A stretch of DNA of 64,000 nt from positions 1-64,000 of the forward strand of contig NZ_JFHL01000029.1 of the NCBI RefSeq assembly GCF_003664995.1, written 5' to 3'. The position numbers and the translations under genes are program-made. Below the pieces are notes generated by a model that was given only the letters and a program-made list of their open reading frames with translations, did not search any database and was not told where the DNA came from. Below, piece after piece: positions 1 through 8,132 of this stretch (position 1 is its first letter; every line of letters begins with the position of its first letter). The stretch is from Mesotoga sp. BH458_6_3_2_1 (lineage in GTDB: Bacteria > Thermotogota > Thermotogae > Petrotogales > Kosmotogaceae).

Positions 1-63
1 AAGTTACAGGTTCGTTTCCTCTACTCGCTTCTCAGGGTGAATTCACTTAAAAGGAAAAGAAAA

Positions 64-1071
64 TCATATGTAATCGGACAGCTCTGCCTCAATTTCCGTC
101 AGAGTCTTGTTTTCAAGAATCGAAATTCTCATCGCTATTGGTGGATGAGTGCTCCAAAGGGATGCAAAGAATGAAGTCCTGTTGTTTATGCCTCTCTTTA
201 GAGGATCGGAGATGAATAGATGGGCAGTGGCAACGTTGGCTGTCTGAAGTTTCGCCGAAGAGGTAACGATTTTCCTCAAGGCATTGGCAAGGCCCGAAGG
301 ATTCCTTGTCAACTCCACTGCGCGCGCGTCGGCGAAGTACTCTCTTGTTCTAGAAACGGCTAGCAGAGAGAGCCTGCCAATAAATGAAAAAAGCGCACCC
401 AATCCAGCAACTGCCGCCAGGAAGGCGATTATTGCAAGAACAGAATTATCGTTTTTCTTGGAGGAGCGTCTCGATCTCGTAGCAGCACCAATTGCGCCAA
501 ATCTGAGATAGGTGATCAGGGCCCTGAATGCAAGGAGCTGAACTATCACAACGGCCCCCAGTAGTGCGGAAATAAGCGTCATGAGAAGAATATCTCTGTT
601 GACTATGTGACTCAGCTCATGCCCGATCACTCCGGAAGTTTCTTCACGATCGAGGTTCTTCAGAAGTCCGCTAGTCACACAAATAACTGAATCCTCCTGC
701 TTCCTTCCAGTGGCAAACGCGTTGATCACGGAATCGTCATCGATTACGTACACTTCGGGAGGTTTTCCCATTCCTGCGGCGATCGACAGTTCATCTACTA
801 TGTTCTTGAGCTGCCGCTCCTCGGGGTCGTTCGCTTTGAGTTCGCGAGCTTTGACTGATCTGAGGACGATCTCCTTTCCTGAAGTCAGGGATACTAAGGT
901 CTGTATAGATGCTATGGCCAAGAAAACCAAGGTAAATATGGGTAGTATTCCGAACACCAGATCAATAATCAGGCCAAATGCAATCATCATTACAAGGAAG
1001 ACCATCACAAGGATGACGGTCTTCCTTACGTTCTTTCTGCTTTCCTCGTAGAAATCTACAGTAAAAGACAT
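64..1071 (-). CDS. htpX: HtpX-like M48 membrane metallopeptidase
   Basis: Membrane-bound zinc endopeptidase of family M48 that degrades damaged membrane proteins. The zinc site HELSH lies at about residues 151-155 inside GVIGHELSHIVNRD, and the likely third ligand is the Glu of REYFADARAVEL. Two hydrophobic segments open the protein and two more follow the zinc motif, the usual HtpX topology. At 335 aa it is longer than the common 280-300, partly because of a Lys/Arg/Ser-rich cytosolic loop after the first post-motif helix. The ATG lies 5 nt after the lemA stop, with GAGG just upstream, so it is read from the same message. The lemA-htpX pairing is common in bacteria. Confidence 0.93.
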   Translation of the reverse strand: MSFTVDFYEESRKNVRKTVILVMVFLVMMIAFGLIIDLVFGILPIFTLVFLAIASIQTLVSLTSGKEIVLRSVKARELKANDPEERQLKNIVDELSIAAGMGKPPEVYVIDDDSVINAFATGRKQEDSVICVTSGLLKNLDREETSGVIGHELSHIVNRDILLMTLISALLGAVVIVQLLAFRALITYLRFGAIGAATRSRRSSKKNDNSVLAIIAFLAAVAGLGALFSFIGRLSLLAVSRTREYFADARAVELTRNPSGLANALRKIVTSSAKLQTANVATAHLFISDPLKRGINNRTSFFASLWSTHPPIAMRISILENKTLTEIEAELSDYI

Positions 1072-1076
1072 TGTCC

Positions 1077-1640
1077 TCAGAAATTGAGATCTACGTTGGG
1101 AGTTCCTCTTTCGGCTTCTGTGACTTCAAAGAGCGGGAAGGATTCGAACTTGCCCCCAAAGAAACCAACGATGACGTTATTAGGGAAGATCTCGATCTTT
1201 GTATTGAACTTGGTAGCAGAATCATTGAAGAACTGTCTTGCGTAAGAGATTTTGTTCTCCGTAGTAGTTAGTTCTTCCATCAATTGTGAGACGTTAGTGT
1301 TCGCCTTAAGATCAGGGTAGTTTTCGGCTATGGCAAGCAGTCTACCAAGCGCACCGCCGAGTTCCTGCTCAGCCTTGATCTTATCTCCAACTCCTTGAGC
1401 GGACACGGCCTTTGCTCTTGCCTGAATTACTTTGTCCAGGGTTTCCTGCTCGAACTTCATGTAGCCCTTCACCGAATTGACCAGGTTGGGAATCAGATCG
1501 TGTCTTCTCTTGAGCTGAACATCGATCTGCGACCAGGCATTCTCGACTCTCTTCTTAAGGGTTACTAAATTGTTGTATACACCGATGAGCCAAAGAGCTA
1601 AGACAACAAGAATTCCAATTACAACGAAAAGGATGACCAT
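1077..1640 (-). CDS. lemA: LemA family protein
   Basis: Small membrane-anchored coiled-coil protein of the LemA family. One N-terminal transmembrane helix (about residues 2-22) is followed by the family signature: NNLVTLKKRVENAWSQIDVQ, then LKRRHDLIPNLVNSVKGY. The rest is a helical bundle facing the cytoplasm or periplasm. The molecular role is unknown; it often sits beside HtpX, as here, suggesting a shared envelope-stress function. The start has an ideal GGAGGTGATTCA leader. Length of 187 aa is normal for the family. Confidence 0.95.
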   Translation of the reverse strand: MVILFVVIGILVVLALWLIGVYNNLVTLKKRVENAWSQIDVQLKRRHDLIPNLVNSVKGYMKFEQETLDKVIQARAKAVSAQGVGDKIKAEQELGGALGRLLAIAENYPDLKANTNVSQLMEELTTTENKISYARQFFNDSATKFNTKIEIFPNNVIVGFFGGKFESFPLFEVTEAERGTPNVDLNF

Positions 1641-1664
1641 TGAATCACCTCCAACTTATGGCAA

Positions 1665-2453
1665 TTATACAGTATCGTGATCTCTAATCTTCTTTGCCAG
1701 AGATCCCACGTTTTCTACGACTTTGTAACTATGTCTGTCCGGAATCATGTCTCTCGTGGTTTCCCCGGACAGAACAAGGAAAGTATCTACCCCCGCCTTG
1801 AGACCACATTCAATATCGGTATATAATCGGTCTCCTATCACGACAGTTTCTTCCTGACTGCAATCGAAATCCTCCATTACCATCTTCAAAATCGTGGGGT
1901 CGGGCTTTCCTATTATGTGATCCGGCCTACGGCCTGTTGAGGTTTCAAAGAGACTTATCAAGCTTCCGACATCGGGTATGGGACCCTCTTCAGTCGGGCA
2001 GTTGATGTCCGGGTGACTGGCAACATAAGGAATACCCTGTCTAATTAGAAGCGCTGCCCTTCGGATTTTTTCATAAGTAATCGATGTGTCGAATGCAAGT
2101 ACCAGCACTTCGGGATCAAAATCATCCAGCATTACTCCGCCCTTTTCGAACATTTCTCTCACAGACGGAGTTGAGAGAAGAAATGCTTTCTCTTTGGGAA
2201 AGTCTCTCTTGAGAAAACTAATTGTTGCTTCTCCCGAGGTGTAGACTTCGAAGAGTTTTCTGTCCACACCCATTTTTTCTAGTTTTCTGATATATTCTTC
2301 AGGTGTGCACGATGAATTGTTCGTCAGAAATACCAGTCTTGCGCCAAGGCGGTGAACAGCCATGGCGAAGTCAAGACTACCCGGCAGAAGAGTGTTTCCC
2401 AGGTAGAATGTTCCATCCATATCCGAAACGAAGAGCCGTTTGCATTTAAGCAT
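1665..2453 (-). CDS. HAD-IIA (NagD/PNPase-like) sugar-phosphatase
   Basis: Cytosolic HAD hydrolase of subclass IIA. Motif I is FVSDMDGTFYLG, with the nucleophile Asp and general acid Asp near the N-terminus; motif II is LVFLTNNSS; motif III is the Lys of IIGKPDPTI; motif IV is VVIGDRLYTDIECG. These match NagD/AraL/p-nitrophenyl phosphatase-type enzymes acting on sugar phosphates or nucleotides; the substrate cannot be told from sequence. Two in-frame ATGs exist. The second (position 2453) is chosen because GGAGGAAGAG directly precedes it, while the first, four codons earlier, lacks a site. It is first in a probable three-gene operon with lemA and htpX. Confidence 0.88.
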   Translation of the reverse strand: MLKCKRLFVSDMDGTFYLGNTLLPGSLDFAMAVHRLGARLVFLTNNSSCTPEEYIRKLEKMGVDRKLFEVYTSGEATISFLKRDFPKEKAFLLSTPSVREMFEKGGVMLDDFDPEVLVLAFDTSITYEKIRRAALLIRQGIPYVASHPDINCPTEEGPIPDVGSLISLFETSTGRRPDHIIGKPDPTILKMVMEDFDCSQEETVVIGDRLYTDIECGLKAGVDTFLVLSGETTRDMIPDRHSYKVVENVGSLAKKIRDHDTV

Positions 2454-2514
2454 CTCTTCCTCCATTTTCTAGATAGTTTTCATAAGCAGAGTATAATACA
2501 AAGGGTGAGATGAA

Positions 2515-4116
2515 ATGAAAAGGAAATTCGAAAGAAAGTATTTCTTTATAATATTCATGATGGTCAGCGGCTTCTTCATGTTTATCGCGCTCGGCAATGG
2601 TTTCTGGAGAGAATCGGCTCCATATAAGATCGATTCAGTCGAGATAAATGCAAAACTCGACGAACAGGGTGATCTTCACGTCGAAGAACTTTCAGTCTAC
2701 TCGCTCTCTCGCAATAACCGCACAGCATCAAAGAGACTTCACTTATCGTATCCTTCCGTCTTGAACTCGTATTCTATCGATGTTTCGCAGGAGGTTGGGG
2801 TCGTTAGAGAGATCTCCTCCTCTCCCGGAGGCTTTGATGCTAGGATTTTCCTTGAAGAGGAAGTCAGCGGATTCACAATGACTACTGAATATATTATTTC
2901 CGGTGTCGTCGAAATTGGGTCAGATATAGCGGTCTTGAGTTACAGGTTTTGGGAACCAAACTCGGATGCCATGACTAGAGACATTACTCTCTCAATAGAA
3001 CTCCCCGAATCGATTGCCACCAGGATAACCAAGAGTGATATTTCAGTGAGACCATACAAAGAAGCCAGCGTAGAGATAGTCGGAAATTCCGTGAAACTCC
3101 AGATGAAATCGGTACTTTCGAATGCTTCTGGTGAGATGAAAGTCTCGTTTTCAAAGAGTATCGCAAATACTATGTCAAATGCCGTGAGCACAACGATAAG
3201 CAAGAGTTCGATTCGTAAAGAACACGAAATCGCTATGTTCCAGCAGGCATTCTTGTCTGGCTTGATAGGATTTCAAATCGCGGTGCCCTTTTTCGTATTG
3301 TTTTTCACGTTTATTCTCTTTGGCGTAGAGCCTCAGGTGAAGTCCGAAATCGGCTATCGGATTTACGATGTGCCAGGATATCTTCTTAACGCAGTAATCA
3401 AAAACCCTTTCCAGGAAGTGGATAACAATGGATTTCTAGCAACAGTTCTTGAGATGCATAACAGCGGAGAGATCAACCTTGGGGAGAATTCGATATCCGT
3501 TGGTGCCGGTAACAATGGGATCCCGACTCAACAGCAGTGGGCCTTACAGACGCTGAAATCACTTCGAAGAAACAACGTCGGTTCAGTGGAAGTTCCTGAT
3601 GCAGAGAAGGACAACTTCTCTCTTGACGAGTTCAAAGAGCAATACGTTTTCTGGCAGAAGCATGCAATGCGTATTGTTAAGTCTGGAAGGTTCTATGAGT
3701 ATCTGGGTTCTACCGTTATGTCTGTTTTTTCGGTTTTCTACTTGATAATCTGGTCTGTGATACTCAAATTTGTTTTTGGAAACTGGCAGGTGTACCTGTC
3801 TTTTCCTGATGAATCACTGGTAATTTCGATTGTACTTTATGCCGATTGGTGTCTTGGGTGGCTTCTGCTAGTTGTTCCGAAGAAAATTTTTGCAAGGTGG
3901 ACTCCATCAGGGAGACTTTTCTATATGGAATGGAAGAAATCTGAGAAAGAGCTTCTCTCTAAGCAGTCGCTTAGCAACGACGACCTCGCAAAATTGGTGG
4001 CCCTAGGTCATCTGCAGAATCTGATCGCCAACAGAAAGAGGGTGACAGAGCAACAACTCATTCTGCTCCGCCAGTTGCAGAAGCTTGAAATTCTTCTTAA
4101 CAAGGTGAAACCATAA
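2515..4116 (+). CDS. DUF2207-type predicted membrane protein
   Basis: Predicted membrane protein resembling the DUF2207 family. Residues 10-28 form a signal or anchor helix. Residues of about 35-230 make an extracytoplasmic beta-rich region beginning with VEINAKLDEQGDLHVEEL, typical of DUF2207 N-termini. A membrane helix follows (about 245-270), then a cytosolic stretch and a helix pair near 400-465, and a charged coiled C-terminus. Function is unknown in this family. A TATAAT at 2492-2497 sits just before the start, giving a very short leader if it is used. It is divergent from the HAD operon. Confidence 0.75.
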   Translation: MKRKFERKYFFIIFMMVSGFFMFIALGNGFWRESAPYKIDSVEINAKLDEQGDLHVEELSVYSLSRNNRTASKRLHLSYPSVLNSYSIDVSQEVGVVREISSSPGGFDARIFLEEEVSGFTMTTEYIISGVVEIGSDIAVLSYRFWEPNSDAMTRDITLSIELPESIATRITKSDISVRPYKEASVEIVGNSVKLQMKSVLSNASGEMKVSFSKSIANTMSNAVSTTISKSSIRKEHEIAMFQQAFLSGLIGFQIAVPFFVLFFTFILFGVEPQVKSEIGYRIYDVPGYLLNAVIKNPFQEVDNNGFLATVLEMHNSGEINLGENSISVGAGNNGIPTQQQWALQTLKSLRRNNVGSVEVPDAEKDNFSLDEFKEQYVFWQKHAMRIVKSGRFYEYLGSTVMSVFSVFYLIIWSVILKFVFGNWQVYLSFPDESLVISIVLYADWCLGWLLLVVPKKIFARWTPSGRLFYMEWKKSEKELLSKQSLSNDDLAKLVALGHLQNLIANRKRVTEQQLILLRQLQKLEILLNKVKP

Positions 4117-4174
4117 TCACTTTCTCCGATCTTTCTCAACTGAAGCCAGGAATGAAGCCAGTGACGAAGCGGGG

Positions 4175-4203
4175 TTGACACAAAAAAGAGGGTGTTCTAT
4201 AAT
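4175..4203 (+). promoter_or_regulatory. consensus sigma-A promoter for the glutaredoxin gene
   Basis: TTGACA at 4175-4180 and TATAAT at 4198-4203 are separated by exactly 17 nt, a perfect housekeeping promoter. The predicted start is near 4210, so a palindrome just downstream overlaps the initiation region. Confidence 0.85.
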
Positions 4204-4212
4204 GTAATTAAA

Positions 4213-4227
4213 TACCCCACGGGGGTA
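4213..4227. promoter_or_regulatory. CsoR/CstR-family-like operator
   Basis: TACCCC-ACG-GGGGTA is a perfect 6-3-6 inverted repeat lying at about +3 to +18 of the predicted transcript. G-tract palindromes with TACCC/GGGTA ends are the known operator type of the CsoR/RcnR/FrmR/CstR repressors, which sense Cu(I), Ni, formaldehyde or persulfide. No such repressor gene is visible in this window. The operator reading is inference from pattern and position. Confidence 0.6.
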
Positions 4228-4244
4228 ACCGGAGGTGTAAAATT

Positions 4245-4484
4245 ATGAACGCAAAGGTTATTGTATATTCTACCCCATCCTGTCCCTGGTGCAAGAGAGC
4301 GAAAGATTATTTCAAGACTAACGGGATTCCTTTCAAAGATTACGATGTGAGTAAGGACAAAGCCAAGGCAGAGGAAATGGTGAAGAAAAGCGGGCAGATG
4401 GGTGTCCCAGTCATAACAATAGGTAGTCAGGTCATTGTTGGATTCGACAAGAGCAAGATAGACAATCTTCTGGGAATTCACTAG
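4245..4484 (+). CDS. glutaredoxin-family mini-redoxin, CPWC active site
   Basis: A 79-residue thioredoxin-fold protein of the glutaredoxin/NrdH group, acting as a cytosolic dithiol-disulfide carrier. The active site is CPWC in YSTPSCPWCKRAKDY (residues about 11-14). The cis-Pro region is MGVPVITIG, followed by the GFD near the C-terminus that completes the glutaredoxin fold. This length and CPWC site resemble stand-alone electron donors that Thermotogota use with thioredoxin reductase-like partners. The gene is monocistronic, with a consensus promoter, a TACCCC/GGGGTA palindrome and a strong terminator. This suggests it is induced by metal or reactive sulfur stress rather than expressed constantly. 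Confidence 0.9.
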   Translation: MNAKVIVYSTPSCPWCKRAKDYFKTNGIPFKDYDVSKDKAKAEEMVKKSGQMGVPVITIGSQVIVGFDKSKIDNLLGIH

Positions 4485-4506
4485 TAAAGAGCCTAGAAAC
4501 TATCTG

Positions 4507-4533
4507 GCGGGCCATGGCCCGCTTTGTTTTTTT
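4507..4533 (+). terminator. intrinsic terminator of the glutaredoxin gene
   Basis: GCGGGCC-AT-GGCCCGC is a perfect 7-bp palindromic stem followed by TTTGTTTTTTT. It insulates the glutaredoxin gene from the galactokinase gene. Confidence 0.9.
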
Positions 4534-4599
4534 GTTCTGGCGGTGCTATCCTCTCAATAAGGACAGACAGCATATATGTACAATGTTGGAGGTGTTGTT

Positions 4600-5700
4600 T
4601 TGAAGAGGTATTTTGTTGCACCTGGTAGGATTAACGTCATAGGTGAGCACACCGATTACAATGAAGGATTTGTTTTACCCGTTGCGATTGACAAATACGT
4701 CCTTCTATCGGTCGAGAAGACAAGTGGTAGTAAGATATCACTGAGCTCGATGGGAAGGGAACCAGTCTCATTTGATGAATCAAAGATCCAAAAGACCGAT
4801 GACTGGAGCGATTATCTGAAAGGGGTCTTGTGGGTTCTTAAGGATGAGCTTGGCACAGAGTTTGGTGGTATGAGCATTGAGATTAACTCCAATCTCCCAG
4901 AAGGAGCAGGTCTTTCAAGTTCGGCCGCAGTTGAAGTAGCCATGATTGTTGCACTGAACTCGTCTTTCAATTTGAAGCTCGATGAGACTGAGCTCTATGA
5001 TTATGCTCGAAAGGCTGAAAATGAGTTTGTCGGAGTCAAGTGCGGAGTCATGGACCAGTTTGCGGCTGTAATGGGCAAGAAGGACAAGGCCATATTCCTT
5101 GATACCCTTGAGATGCGCTACGAATATGTACCTCTAGAACTTGGAGATTATACGTTTCTCGTTTTTGATTCCAAAGTCCATCATTCTCTTTCTAAAGGAG
5201 GCTACAACACAAGAAGAGAGGAAGCGAGAAAGGCTCTTGAAATTCTTGGAAAGAGCAGCTATCGCGATGTCTCCATGGTAGATCTCTTTCCAAATAGGAG
5301 CAGATTGGGTGAGCTGTACTACCGGCGTGCGTTGCACGTAGTTTCGGAAAACATGAGAGTCCTGGAGTCAGTAAAAATTATGTCCAACTCAAATTTCGAG
5401 AACCTTGGTAGGCTTCTAATTCAGTCTCACGAATCCCTCGCTCTTGACTACGAAGTAAGCTGCGATGAAACCGACTTCATTGTCAATACACTAAGAGAAA
5501 TGAAGGGCGTCTCAGGTGCGAGAATGATAGGGGCAGGATTCGGGGGGTCGGTACTTTCCCTGTGCGAAAAAGAAGAAGAGAAAAAGATTGTTGAAGTGAT
5601 CAAGACCAGATATAAAGAGAGATTCGGGATAGATTTAGACTCATACGAAGTGAGGACATCAGATGGGGCAAGAGAAGTTGATTCCTCTTTCAGCCTATAG
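4600..5700 (+). CDS. galK: galactokinase
   Basis: GHMP-family kinase that phosphorylates galactose at C1 in the Leloir pathway. The galactokinase signature GRINVIGEHTDYNEG lies at residues 9-23. The GHMP ATP loop is PEGAGLSSSAAVEVA, the catalytic-base region is GVKCGVMDQFA, and motif 3 is GARMIGAGFGGS near the C-terminus. TTG at 4600 is chosen over the ATG at 4576 because GGAGGTG sits 5 nt before it and the family starts right before this position. This gives 366 aa, a usual size. It opens a run that includes an alpha-galactosidase, so released galactose is the likely substrate source. No galT or galE is in the window. Confidence 0.95.
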   Translation: MKRYFVAPGRINVIGEHTDYNEGFVLPVAIDKYVLLSVEKTSGSKISLSSMGREPVSFDESKIQKTDDWSDYLKGVLWVLKDELGTEFGGMSIEINSNLPEGAGLSSSAAVEVAMIVALNSSFNLKLDETELYDYARKAENEFVGVKCGVMDQFAAVMGKKDKAIFLDTLEMRYEYVPLELGDYTFLVFDSKVHHSLSKGGYNTRREEARKALEILGKSSYRDVSMVDLFPNRSRLGELYYRRALHVVSENMRVLESVKIMSNSNFENLGRLLIQSHESLALDYEVSCDETDFIVNTLREMKGVSGARMIGAGFGGSVLSLCEKEEEKKIVEVIKTRYKERFGIDLDSYEVRTSDGAREVDSSFSL

Positions 5701-5772
5701 TGTAATCTTGGGGTCAACAAATCCCTCGGATCTCTTGCATCTTAAGTTGAATTACCGAAGGAGAGGATTCGT

Positions 5773-6774
5773 ATGAAAATTAATTTAGGTGTGGTTGGGG
5801 CCGGTATAGCCTCAAGGGAACTCCATCTTCCGGCACTGAGAAAGCTCAGTGAGTCATTTACAGTTGTTGCCGTCAACAGCAGAACTAGAAAGAAGGCTGA
5901 GGAATTCGCCGGGATAGTTGGTGGCGACGTAAGGGTCTTTGATTCTTATGAAGAGATGCTCTCTTCAGACTCGGTCGATGCTGTTGTTTTGGCAGTTCCG
6001 ATTTCCCTGAATCCGAAGATGATTATAGCTGCAAGAAGAGCTAATAAGCCGGTAATCTGCGAAAAACCGGTTGCGGCCTCTGTCAAGGAAGCAGTGCCTT
6101 TGTTGAGGCTTCCCGGCAGTTCTCCCGTCTACATAGCCGAAAACTACAGACACATAGAAGTCTATGAGAAAGCTGCCGAACTGCTGAAAGAAGGCAGGAT
6201 AGGAATACCCCTTGCTTTCAGCTGGCTTAAATGGGTTGATTTTGGACAGGATAACAAATATGTACAGACCAAGTGGAGACAGACGCCAGAACACGTCGGG
6301 GGTTTTATTTCTGATGGTGGTGTTCACGATGTAGCAGCCTTAAGAAAAACCCTCGGCGACGTAGAAGAAGTTAGCGGATTCACAAAGAAAAGTCTTGACT
6401 ATCTTGGTGCAGAAAACTGCGTAGTCTTCAACATGACTCTTGAAAATGGAGTAATCGGAAACTACTCTGTTGTTTACGGTGCTGCCTCTCCCCTCAACAG
6501 GTTCGAAATAGTCGGGACAGACGGGCTTATGCTTGTTGATAAGGACGGAGCAACTATCGAAATCTTCGCCGCTGATCGTGAAAAAATCTTTGTAAACAAG
6601 ACGGATGGTTTCATTGAAGAATTCAGGGACTTCTATAATGTAGTTGAAGGTGAGAAGAACTCTCTTGGCACGGTTGGAGAAGCCCTCTTGGATCTTGCCA
6701 CCATCGAGGCTGGGCTGGTTTCTGCAGTAGAAAAGAGAGTAGTAGCTGTTGATTCCTTGTTAGAGGAAAGCTGA
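5773..6774 (+). CDS. Gfo/Idh/MocA family NAD(P)-dependent oxidoreductase
   Basis: Cytosolic sugar or inositol dehydrogenase-type enzyme. The Rossmann nucleotide-binding start is LGVVGAGIASRELHLPAL, and the family EKP motif with its catalytic Lys is VICEKPVAAS near residue 97. A GFO_IDH_MocA C-terminal beta-sheet domain follows, including FISDGGVHDVAALR with the conserved Asp and His. The 333 aa length is standard. The substrate is not deducible, but its place between galactokinase and alpha-galactosidase suggests a hexose derivative. The next gene starts 7 nt after its stop, indicating co-transcription. Confidence 0.88.
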   Translation: MKINLGVVGAGIASRELHLPALRKLSESFTVVAVNSRTRKKAEEFAGIVGGDVRVFDSYEEMLSSDSVDAVVLAVPISLNPKMIIAARRANKPVICEKPVAASVKEAVPLLRLPGSSPVYIAENYRHIEVYEKAAELLKEGRIGIPLAFSWLKWVDFGQDNKYVQTKWRQTPEHVGGFISDGGVHDVAALRKTLGDVEEVSGFTKKSLDYLGAENCVVFNMTLENGVIGNYSVVYGAASPLNRFEIVGTDGLMLVDKDGATIEIFAADREKIFVNKTDGFIEEFRDFYNVVEGEKNSLGTVGEALLDLATIEAGLVSAVEKRVVAVDSLLEES

Positions 6775-6781
6775 TAGACAG

Positions 6782-7924
6782 ATGAGCGGATTCAATACTA
6801 GAGCGGTTCACATCGGAGAAGAGAGAAAGATTTTTGACGCGGTGTCGACTCCAATCTTTCAAACATCTAACTTCGTGGTCGACGATGAAAAGTATGCGAG
6901 CGAAAACTCAGAGACTTTTTATACAAGGGTTGGAAATCCTTCAATAGGTGTTGTAGAAAGAAAGCTTTCAGACCTCTTTGGAGGAGCTGGAGGAATCTTC
7001 TTTTCCTCGGGAATGGGAGCGATAACTACAATCTTTCTCACTTTTTTGAGATCGGGAATGAATTTGGTAATTTCTAGGAATATCTACGGTGGTACACAGA
7101 GCCTTCTTGGAGACCTGCCGGATATGGGTGTGGAAATAAGGCGATTCGACCAGTCCCAGCTTGAAGGTCTTGAAAGTCTGGTTGACGATAATACTGGAAT
7201 TGTCTATGTTGAATCCATGACAAATCCTAATTTGATTCTCTCCGATATCCAGAGAATATCACACATTACAAGCAGGAGTAGAGCTCTACTTGCAGTAGAT
7301 AATACCTTCTTGTCACCTTACAATTTCAGACCCCTTGAGTACGGAGCAGACATCGATGTCCAAAGCCTCTCGAAATACGTGAACGGTCATTCAGATGTTA
7401 TTGCTGGATTTGCAGCTTTCAGAAACAGAGAGCTGGAAACACGTGCAAGGAAGAAAATGATCAAGCTGGGCACAAACGGGGCTCCTTTCGAAGCTTTTCT
7501 TGTATGCCGAGGAGTCAAGACACTTGGACTCCGGATGGAACTGCACAACAATAACGCAAAAGAGATAGCTCTTTTTCTTTCAAAGAGTCCGAAGGTTAGT
7601 CTGGTTTCTCACCCATCTTTAAAAAGTGCCGTCCCAAACTGTTTCGCCGACTGCAAGGGGTTCGGAGGTGTCGTTTATCTCGAAGTGAAGGATCTAAAGA
7701 CGGCAAAGGAGTTCATAAGGAAGAGCGAGCTCTTTCTTGAAGCTACAAGTTTGGCCGGAGTCGAGTCTCTAGCAACGATTCCGGTTCTTACAAGTCATTC
7801 TTCATTCACAAGCGAGCAGTTATGTGAGGTAGGACTTTCTGAAGGAGGAGTAAGACTCTCTGTAGGCATTGAGAACATTGAGGATCTTCTTGCAGATCTG
7901 GACAGTGTGTTGAAGGAAATCTGA
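6782..7924 (+). CDS. Cys/Met-metabolism PLP-dependent enzyme (gamma-lyase/sulfhydrylase type)
   Basis: Fold-type I PLP enzyme of the Cys/Met metabolism family, which includes cystathionine gamma-synthase/lyase, methionine gamma-lyase and O-acylhomoserine sulfhydrylase. The PLP lysine is K198 in VQSLSKYVNGHSDVIAG. The phosphate-binding SSGMGA lies near residue 78 and the cofactor Asp is in AVDNTFLSPYNFRPLEYGAD. The substrate-binding Tyr/Arg motif YTRVGNPS is present. Which reaction it performs cannot be decided by eye. The pairing with a Gfo/Idh/MocA gene is odd for either pathway; they may simply share a transcript. Confidence 0.88.
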   Translation: MSGFNTRAVHIGEERKIFDAVSTPIFQTSNFVVDDEKYASENSETFYTRVGNPSIGVVERKLSDLFGGAGGIFFSSGMGAITTIFLTFLRSGMNLVISRNIYGGTQSLLGDLPDMGVEIRRFDQSQLEGLESLVDDNTGIVYVESMTNPNLILSDIQRISHITSRSRALLAVDNTFLSPYNFRPLEYGADIDVQSLSKYVNGHSDVIAGFAAFRNRELETRARKKMIKLGTNGAPFEAFLVCRGVKTLGLRMELHNNNAKEIALFLSKSPKVSLVSHPSLKSAVPNCFADCKGFGGVVYLEVKDLKTAKEFIRKSELFLEATSLAGVESLATIPVLTSHSSFTSEQLCEVGLSEGGVRLSVGIENIEDLLADLDSVLKEI

Positions 7925-8132
7925 AACCTGTTAGCCATAAACTCGGTTCTCCTTTGTGAAGGAAGATGTTCCATGCAAATGCTAGAAACTGAGCGTCTGA
8001 GAGAGTATCAAAAACACACAATCAGAATTGATAGCGTAAACGGCTTTCCCACTGGTACCAATGGTGAGACAATGATTCAACTTGTTTTTGCACTGGCCTA
8101 TAATTGAAAGCAAAGCTGTGAGGTGATCTAGA

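Noticed and set aside
7925-8132. TATAAT at 8099-8104 as promoter of the alpha-galactosidase
   Set aside because: The -10 is good but no acceptable -35 lies 16-18 nt upstream, so it was not listed as a feature.
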